The notes beneath the pieces are model-generated. The model was given only the letters and a program-made list of their open reading frames with translations, did not search any database and was not told the origin of the DNA. From Brachybacterium sp036311905 (lineage in GTDB: Bacteria; Actinomycetota; Actinomycetes; Actinomycetales; Dermabacteraceae): a stretch of DNA of 64,000 nucleotides. Below are positions 54,125 to 64,000 of the stretch, one piece after another (the first letter of the stretch is position 1; each line of letters opens with the position of its first letter). The stretch is from contig NZ_JAZDCH010000003.1 in assembly GCF_036311905.1 (NCBI RefSeq), positions 1 through 64,000 on the forward strand, in the 5' to 3' direction. Both the position numbers and the translations under genes were made by a program.

Positions 54125-55192
54125 GTGCAACGACTCCTCGCCGTCCTCCTGGTCCTGCTCGGACTGATCGGACTGGTGCTGGGCCGCCTCGGCGAGACCA
54201 CCTGGGCCCCCGACACCGAGACCACCGCGACCGTCTCCCTCTCCGATCCGGGGCCCGCGGTGCTCATCGATCCCGGCGTGCTCTACGTCGGCGGCGAGGA
54301 GGGCACCGTGACCATCGAGGGCGCGAGCGACGTCTCGATCATCACCGCCTCCAACGCCGACCTCGAGGCCTACCTCGAGGGCACCCGCTACACCCGCATC
54401 ACCGGGGCGAGCGACTGGACCACCCTGAGCACGCAGGAGGTCAACCCCGACGGTTCCGCCGAGCTGACCGATCCGACCACCTCGGACCTGTGGCGCTCCG
54501 TGGAGACCACCCCGAGCCCCGCGACGATCGACGTGGCCGACTTCCACGCCGGCGAGCACGGAGAGAACGCGCAGGTGTACCGCGCGATCCTCATCGTCAC
54601 CGACGGCACCGCCCCCGGAGCGGACCAGGTCTCGATCACCTGGCCCGTGCACGACGAGAACGAGTGGGTCCCCTTCGCCTACGCCGGCGGTGCGGCCGTC
54701 GCCGTGATCGGCCTGGTGCTCCTCGTGGTCTCCCTCGGAGGACGCCGCCGCGAGCGGCTCGACGAGGACGAGATCGAGGAGACGGAGGAGAGCGACGCCC
54801 TCGAGAGCGCGGAGCCGGGTGCGTCCGCTCCGATCGTGGTCGGCGGGTCCGCGGCGGCCGGCGCCCCGGGCGATGCCGACGACCGGGCGGACGCCGAGGA
54901 CGCCGACGCCTGGTCCGTCGCCGGGGCGCCCGCTGACCGCGCCTCCGCCGACGGCGAGGACACCGCGGTGCTCGCGCCCGTGGAGGCGGAGGAAGCCGAG
55001 GAGGCCGAGGATCCTGCAGACGCCGAGTCCGCAGAGACCGCAGTGACCGCGCAGACCGCCGGTTCCGATAGCTCCGCCGATGCCGACGCGTCGTCCGATG
55101 CTGACCGGTCCACCGAGCTCGATCCGTCCGCTCCGTCCGACCCGTCCGCGGAGTCCGACGAGCAGCCCGCTCCGGGGCAGGAGCCCCGATGA
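54125..55192 (+). CDS. Bitopic membrane protein of unknown function with acidic tail
   Basis: A 355-residue protein not assigned to a family. It has an N-terminal hydrophobic helix (about 3-20), an extracytoplasmic domain of about 160 residues rich in Thr/Asp/Glu and beta-prone (23-180), a second helix (183-206), a basic RRRER stop, then about 150 residues of Glu/Asp/Ala/Ser low complexity in the cytoplasm. The GTG at 54125 has GGAG at 8 nt. It diverges from nucS and is followed by a Tat-lipoprotein gene 41 nt on. Two helices and the inside tail suggest a scaffold or sensor; inference. Confidence 0.75.
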   Translation: MQRLLAVLLVLLGLIGLVLGRLGETTWAPDTETTATVSLSDPGPAVLIDPGVLYVGGEEGTVTIEGASDVSIITASNADLEAYLEGTRYTRITGASDWTTLSTQEVNPDGSAELTDPTTSDLWRSVETTPSPATIDVADFHAGEHGENAQVYRAILIVTDGTAPGADQVSITWPVHDENEWVPFAYAGGAAVAVIGLVLLVVSLGGRRRERLDEDEIEETEESDALESAEPGASAPIVVGGSAAAGAPGDADDRADAEDADAWSVAGAPADRASADGEDTAVLAPVEAEEAEEAEDPADAESAETAVTAQTAGSDSSADADASSDADRSTELDPSAPSDPSAESDEQPAPGQEPR

Positions 55193-55233
55193 CCCGGCCC
55201 GCTCCGCACCCGCCCCTGAGGAAGGACCTCCCG

Positions 55234-56277
55234 ATGACTTCTCGCCCGCTCGCCCGCCGCAGCCTTTTCGCGGGCTCCGGCGCGCTCCTCGTCGGCGGCG
55301 TCCTCTCCGCCTGCGCCTCCGAGCCGGAGGCACCGCCCGCCCCGCCCGCCGGACCGGAGATCGCTGAGCCCACCCCGGCGCAGACCACCGAGCAGCTCGA
55401 CGCCGTCGTCGCGGAGATCAGCAGCGCGGTGACCGCGGCCGACGAGGCCCGCGACCCCGCCCAGCTGGCGCCCCGCGTCATCGGCTCCGCGGTCGAGTTC
55501 CGCACCGCCGCCTACGCGCTGATCGCCAAGGCCGAGGAGTGGACCGCCCAGCTCACCGTGCCCGGGGCCGCCCTCGTGGTGCCGATGTCCACGACCGGCA
55601 CCGACTTCCCGCGCACCGCGATCGGCCTGGTCGAGAACTCGGCCGCTGACGGCGTGCCCTTCTTCCTCGCCCTGCAGCAGGCCGACGCCCGCTCGCCGTA
55701 CACCACCTGGGGCTGGGCCCAGCAGGCGGTCGACGTGGCCATGCCCACCGTCGCGGACGCCGCCGTCGGCTCCGAGGCCGTCGCGATCGACGCCGCGGAC
55801 CTGGTGATGACCCCCGCGGAGGCGCTGGCCCTCTACGCGGCGGTGCTCACCGACGGCGACGCGAAGGATCCCGAGGACCAGCTGGCCGTCGACCCCTTCA
55901 TCACCTCGCGGCACAGCGAGATCCAGGAGGAGCGCAAGGCGCTCAACGCCGGGGTCGAGTGGGACGAGGGCGCGACCATCCGCGAGACCTATGCGGTGCG
56001 CGAGGACGAGTTCGCGGGCCTGCGCACGGACGACGGCGGGGCGCTCGTCATGGGCACCCTCACCTCCACCCGCAAGGTCACCATCAAGGACGGCGCGACC
56101 ATGCGCTACGCCGAGGACAACGCGTACACCAAGGTGGTCGGCACCCGCGAGTTCACGAAGGAGTTCGTGCGCACCTTCGGCACCCACGTCGCGCTGTACA
56201 TCCCCTCGGCCGAGGCCGGCGGGCAGGTCCAGTCCGTCGGGGCCACCCTCACCGCGCTCACCGCCACCGGCTCCTGA
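55234..56277 (+). CDS. Tat-type lipoprotein of unknown function
   Basis: A 347-residue exported lipoprotein. The leader has the twin arginines ARRSLF, a hydrophobic stretch and the lipobox LSAC (Cys27). The mature part begins with a Pro/Ala/Glu linker and then an alpha/beta domain with no catalytic motif I recognise. I use the ATG at 55234 (AAGGA at 8 nt); an ATG at 55189 overlapping the previous stop is possible but less good. It is probably cotranscribed with the membrane protein before it, so the two may act together outside the membrane. Confidence 0.72.
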   Translation: MTSRPLARRSLFAGSGALLVGGVLSACASEPEAPPAPPAGPEIAEPTPAQTTEQLDAVVAEISSAVTAADEARDPAQLAPRVIGSAVEFRTAAYALIAKAEEWTAQLTVPGAALVVPMSTTGTDFPRTAIGLVENSAADGVPFFLALQQADARSPYTTWGWAQQAVDVAMPTVADAAVGSEAVAIDAADLVMTPAEALALYAAVLTDGDAKDPEDQLAVDPFITSRHSEIQEERKALNAGVEWDEGATIRETYAVREDEFAGLRTDDGGALVMGTLTSTRKVTIKDGATMRYAEDNAYTKVVGTREFTKEFVRTFGTHVALYIPSAEAGGQVQSVGATLTALTATGS

Positions 56278-56354
56278 GACGGAGGGCGCGACGACGCACC
56301 CGGGGAGAGTTCCCTAGACTGTCAGGGTCCTGAACCCGTCGAAGGAGCTCCTCC

Positions 56355-57248
56355 GTGACCGATCCCTACGGCATCATCGATCTCGCCGCCCTCAAGCAGC
56401 CCGCCGACGGCGGCGCCACCGCGGGGGAGGCCTCCGCGCACGAGGTGACCGTCACCGAGCAGGGTCTGCAGCAGATCGTCGGGGACTCGCAGCAGATCCC
56501 GACCCTGCTCCTGGTCACGAGCTCGCGCGTGCCCGAGGGCGCCGGCTTCCTCGCCTCCCTGCGCCGCGGTGTCGACGCTCACGCCGGGGCGGTCCGCCTC
56601 GCGGTGGTCGACGCGGACACGCAGCCGCGCGTCGCCCAGGCCCTCCAGGTCCAGCAGCTGCCGAGCCTGCTGCTGCTCCTGCTCGGCCAGGTCCAGCCGA
56701 TCGTCGCCGGGGTGCTCCCCGACGGCGAGATCGACGCGCTGCTCAAGCAGGTCCTCGACCTCGCGCGCCAGCAGGGCCTCGAGGTGCCCGCGGGCGAGGG
56801 GTCCGAGGGCGCCGAGGAGCCTGCCGCCGAGCCGCTGCCGCCGCTCATCGCGGAGGCCTACGAGGCGATCGACCGGGGCGACCTCGACGGCGCCGTCGCC
56901 GCCTTCGAGAAGCATCTGCGCGAGAACCCCGCCGACGCCGAGGCGCGGACCGGACTCGCCACCGTCACCCTCATGCGGCGCACCCAGGGCGTCGATCTCG
57001 ACGAGGTGCGCCGGGAGGCCGCGGAGAAGCCCGGGGATCTCTCCGCCCAGATGCTCGCCGCCGATGTGGACATGCTCGGCGGTCATGTCGACGACGCCTT
57101 CGGGCGTCTGCTGGACCTGCTGCGCGGCGCCGACCAGGACACGAAGGATGCGGTCCGCACCCGCCTGCTCGAGCTGTTCGAGATCGCCGGCGCCGAGGAT
57201 CCGCGCGTCGCACCCGCCCGCAAGCGCCTCGCGAACCTCCTGTTCTGA
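56355..57248 (+). CDS. YbbN/CnoX-like thioredoxin-fold TPR protein lacking CxxC
   Basis: A 297-residue cytoplasmic protein. Residues of about 30-140 form a thioredoxin-like fold (TLLLVTSS..AVRLAVVDADTQPRVAQALQVQQLPSLLLL), but the redox CxxC is replaced (SSRVPEG), so it is not a disulfide reductase. Residues of about 155-297 are tetratricopeptide-like helices (YEAIDRGDLDGAVAAFEKHLRENPADAEAR). E. coli CnoX of this build protects clients from aggregation. The GTG at 56355 has AAGGAG. Being beside glgB is common in actinobacteria. Confidence 0.85.
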   Translation: MTDPYGIIDLAALKQPADGGATAGEASAHEVTVTEQGLQQIVGDSQQIPTLLLVTSSRVPEGAGFLASLRRGVDAHAGAVRLAVVDADTQPRVAQALQVQQLPSLLLLLLGQVQPIVAGVLPDGEIDALLKQVLDLARQQGLEVPAGEGSEGAEEPAAEPLPPLIAEAYEAIDRGDLDGAVAAFEKHLRENPADAEARTGLATVTLMRRTQGVDLDEVRREAAEKPGDLSAQMLAADVDMLGGHVDDAFGRLLDLLRGADQDTKDAVRTRLLELFEIAGAEDPRVAPARKRLANLLF

Positions 57249-57255
57249 GGCGCCT

Positions 57256-57279
57256 GCCGGCGGGCTGGGCTCCGCCGGC
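57256..57279. terminator. Hairpin between the CnoX-like gene and glgB
   Basis: A perfect 8-bp stem (57256-57263 with 57272-57279) with an 8-nt loop separates the two convergent genes. No T-tract. Confidence 0.45.
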
Positions 57280-57287
57280 GCTCGGGC

Positions 57288-59507
<2,220 letters not shown>

Positions 59508-59508
59508 G

Positions 59509-61695
59509 TCAGCTCTCCTCGGGGTGGATGACGCGCAGGACGTGCGCCGGCCGGTCGGCGGCGCGGAGGATCACGGAGGGCGCCGCATCCCAGCGGTACC
59601 GCTCCCCGGTCAGCAGGTCCTCGACCTCGAAGGCCGTGGCACCGGGCTCCAGGCCCAGGGCGCCGAGGTCCAGGTGCAGGGTGGTCCAGGCGTCGCGGTC
59701 GTGCTCGGTGAGGGACACGACCAGCACCGTGTCCGGCGCGCCGGTCCCGGAGGACGCCGCGTCGAGGTGCTTGGAGAACACCAGGACCTGCGGGTCCTCG
59801 GCCTCGTGGAAGGAGATCGCGGTGAGCGACTGCAGGGCCGGGTGCTCGCGGCGGATCCGGTTCAGCGCGGTGAGCAGCGGCTGCAGGCTCTCCCCGCGGG
59901 CGAGCGCCCCCGCATGGTCGCGGGGCTTGTACTCGTACTTCTCGTTGTCGATCTGCTCCTGCGCCCCCGGCCGGGGGACGTCCTCGACGAGCTCGTACCC
60001 GGCGTAGATGCCCCAGGTGGGCACCAGGGTCGCGGCGAGGATCGCGCGCAGCGCGAAGGCCGCTCGCCCGCCGCCGCTCATGAACGGGGTGAGGATGTCG
60101 TGCGTCGTGGGCCAGAAGCTGGGGCGCATGTACGGCGCGGCCGCGACGAGTTCCTCGAGATACTCGCGCAGCTCCTCGGGGGTGTGGCGCCAGGTGAAGT
60201 AGGTGTAGCTCTGGTGATAGCCGACCTTGCCCAGGGCGTGCATCATCGTGGGCCGGGTGAAGGCCTCCGCCAGGAAGATCACCTCGGGGTGCTTCGCGTC
60301 GAACTCCGCGAGCAGCTCCTCCCAGAAGCGCACCGGCTTGGTGTGCGGGTTGTCGATGCGGAACAGGGTGACCCCGTGGTCGACCCAGTGCTCGAGCATG
60401 TCCCGGATCGCCGCGTAGAGGCCCTCGTAGTCCGTGTCGAAGCTGAGGGGGTAGATGTCCTGGTACTTCTTCGGCGGGTTCTCGGCGTAGGCGATGCTGC
60501 CGTCGGAGCGGACCACGAACCACTCCGGATGCTCGGCGACCCAGGGATGGTCGGGGGAGCACTGCAGGGCGATGTCCAGGGCCACTTCGAGCCCGAGCTC
60601 CTGCGCCCGGGCGACGAAGGCGTCGAAGTCCGCGAGCGTCCCGAGATCGGGGTGGATCGCGTCGTGCCCGCCGTCCGCGGAGCCGATCGCGTACGGCGAG
60701 CCGGGATCGCCGGGCTGCGGCTCGAGCGTGTTGTTGCGGCCCTTGCGGAAGGTCGACCCGATCGGATGGATCGGGGTGAGGTAGGCGACGTCGAAGCCCA
60801 TCTCGGCGATCCGGTCGAGGGACCGGGTCGCGGTGGCGAAGGTCCCCGAAGTCCAGCCGAGTCCCTCCTCGAAGCGCGCGCCTTCGGAGCGGGGGAAGAA
60901 CTCGTACCACGAGCCGTAGAGCGCCCGGCGGCGATGCACGATCAGACGATGGGGGCCGGAGACGGTCACGCCCTCGCGCAGCGGCCGGACCGTCATCAGC
61001 CCGCGGAGGTCCTCGGCGAGCGCCGGGGCGACCCGGGCGGCGGGGGAGAGGGAGGAGCTGCGCAGCGAGGCGAGGGCCGCGCGGACCACGGGCCCGTCGG
61101 CCTCGGGGCGGGTGCCCGCGGTGATCTCCGCGAGGATCGCCTCGAGCACGACGGCGCCGTCGGCGCAGACCAGCTCGACGTCGAGACCGGCAGGGATCTT
61201 CACCTCGGCGACATGGGCCCAGGTCGCATACGGCGCGGAGAAGGCCTCGACGCGGAAGGACCAGTGGCCGGTGGCGTCCGGGCGCACCGGCGCCTCCCAG
61301 AGGTCCAGGCCAGGGTTCGTCGAACGCATGCGGGTGACGGTCTCGGAGCCGTCCGGGGCGGTGAGCACCACCTGGACACCCATCGCATCGTGGCCCTCGC
61401 GGAAGGCGTTCGCCCGCACGGTGACCGTCTCGCCCTCGACGCAGGAGGCGGGGAAGCGGCCGCCGTCGACGACGGGCTGCACCTCCATGATCGGGATCCG
61501 GCCCACGCCGGCGTCGAGACCGACCGGTCCGCCCGGACCGCGCGGTGCGGCGGGGGCGGGCGCGATCGGCTCCGTCGCGGCTGACGAGACAGGCAGAGCC
61601 GACGGGGCCGACGAGGTCGTCGGGTCCGCCGCGGCCGACGCGGTCTGGGGGGCCGGAGTCCCGCTCGACGCGGTGGGGTCGGTGGTCTCGGTCAT
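59509..61695 (-). CDS. glgE: Alpha-1,4-glucan:maltose-1-phosphate maltosyltransferase
   Basis: A 728-residue GH13_3 enzyme that lengthens alpha-glucan chains by maltosyl units from maltose 1-phosphate. Catalytic residues: Asp in FRIDNPHTKP, Glu in FLAEAFTRP and Asp in PTTHDILTPF. The donor-pocket region has YLTPIHPIG and NPPKKYQDIYPLSFD. The N-terminal 60 residues are an Ala/Ser/Thr-rich spacer. The ATG at 61695 has AGGAGAG upstream; a frame to 61752 is not needed. Trehalose synthase and maltokinase, usual suppliers of the substrate, are not in the window. Confidence 0.96.
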   Translation of the reverse strand: MTETTDPTASSGTPAPQTASAAADPTTSSAPSALPVSSAATEPIAPAPAAPRGPGGPVGLDAGVGRIPIMEVQPVVDGGRFPASCVEGETVTVRANAFREGHDAMGVQVVLTAPDGSETVTRMRSTNPGLDLWEAPVRPDATGHWSFRVEAFSAPYATWAHVAEVKIPAGLDVELVCADGAVVLEAILAEITAGTRPEADGPVVRAALASLRSSSLSPAARVAPALAEDLRGLMTVRPLREGVTVSGPHRLIVHRRRALYGSWYEFFPRSEGARFEEGLGWTSGTFATATRSLDRIAEMGFDVAYLTPIHPIGSTFRKGRNNTLEPQPGDPGSPYAIGSADGGHDAIHPDLGTLADFDAFVARAQELGLEVALDIALQCSPDHPWVAEHPEWFVVRSDGSIAYAENPPKKYQDIYPLSFDTDYEGLYAAIRDMLEHWVDHGVTLFRIDNPHTKPVRFWEELLAEFDAKHPEVIFLAEAFTRPTMMHALGKVGYHQSYTYFTWRHTPEELREYLEELVAAAPYMRPSFWPTTHDILTPFMSGGGRAAFALRAILAATLVPTWGIYAGYELVEDVPRPGAQEQIDNEKYEYKPRDHAGALARGESLQPLLTALNRIRREHPALQSLTAISFHEAEDPQVLVFSKHLDAASSGTGAPDTVLVVSLTEHDRDAWTTLHLDLGALGLEPGATAFEVEDLLTGERYRWDAAPSVILRAADRPAHVLRVIHPEES

Positions 61696-61748
61696 GGCCT
61701 CTCCTGCCTGGCACCACAGGGTGCCTGCGACGGTCACGGTGACACGCC

Positions 61749-63998
<2,250 letters not shown>

Positions 63999-64000
63999 AT

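Overview
The window is 64 kb of very GC-rich chromosome from an actinobacterium. The evidence is strong G/C bias at third codon positions, many GTG and TTG starts, the neighbourhoods sigH-rsrA / aroA-rsgA-hisN, lysA-hom-thrC-thrB-rho and prfA-prmC-tsaC-wecA-atp, and actinobacterial markers (Kgd fusion protein, NucS, GlgE, the 24-residue ribosomal protein bL37, DUF2550). Content and style suggest Micrococcales, possibly Dermabacteraceae/Brachybacterium, but the genus is inference. I see no insertion sequence, prophage, CRISPR array or rRNA; nearly everything is core chromosome.

Layout. 0-6.3 kb: initiator tRNA, an SGNH hydrolase, a calpain-type protease behind a pyrophosphate-dependent phosphofructokinase, and a large wall-anchored phytase-like surface protein. 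6.3-12.4 kb: leftward hisN-rsgA-aroA-DoxX, diverging from the disulfide-stress sigma factor/anti-sigma pair, then bL37 and a degenerate SGNH protein. 12.5-18.5 kb: kgd, apparently frameshifted near its 3' end, and a two-component system. 18.8-25.2 kb: an M23 peptidase coupled to tsaD, tRNA-Arg(CCG), a fused PabB-PabC, and a fused OtsA-OtsB. 25.4-32.7 kb: lysine/threonine genes and rho with a long low-complexity insert. 32.7-39.2 kb: a sugar-uptake regulon (binding protein, two permeases, a Gfo/Idh/MocA-aldo/keto reductase fusion, a LacI regulator) with two matching operators in the divergent promoter region. 39.3-52 kb: rpmE, the overlapping prfA-prmC-tsaC-wecA-AtpI-like run, then the complete F-type ATP synthase operon and a DUF2550 gene. 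52-57 kb: nucS-nagA, and divergently a membrane protein, a Tat lipoprotein and a thioredoxin-like/TPR protein. 57-64 kb: glgB-glgE-glgX, the last running to the window edge.

Connections. TsaD and TsaC both serve tRNA t6A synthesis. OtsAB (trehalose) and GlgE/GlgB/GlgX (maltose-1-phosphate to alpha-glucan) are two ends of one carbon-storage route, but TreS and the maltokinase are not in the window. The accessory part that looks most specific is the LacI-controlled sugar regulon at 32.7-39.2 kb. Several genes appear to be transcribed leaderless: a TANNNT -10 box lies 6-8 nt before the start codon, with no Shine-Dalgarno sequence.
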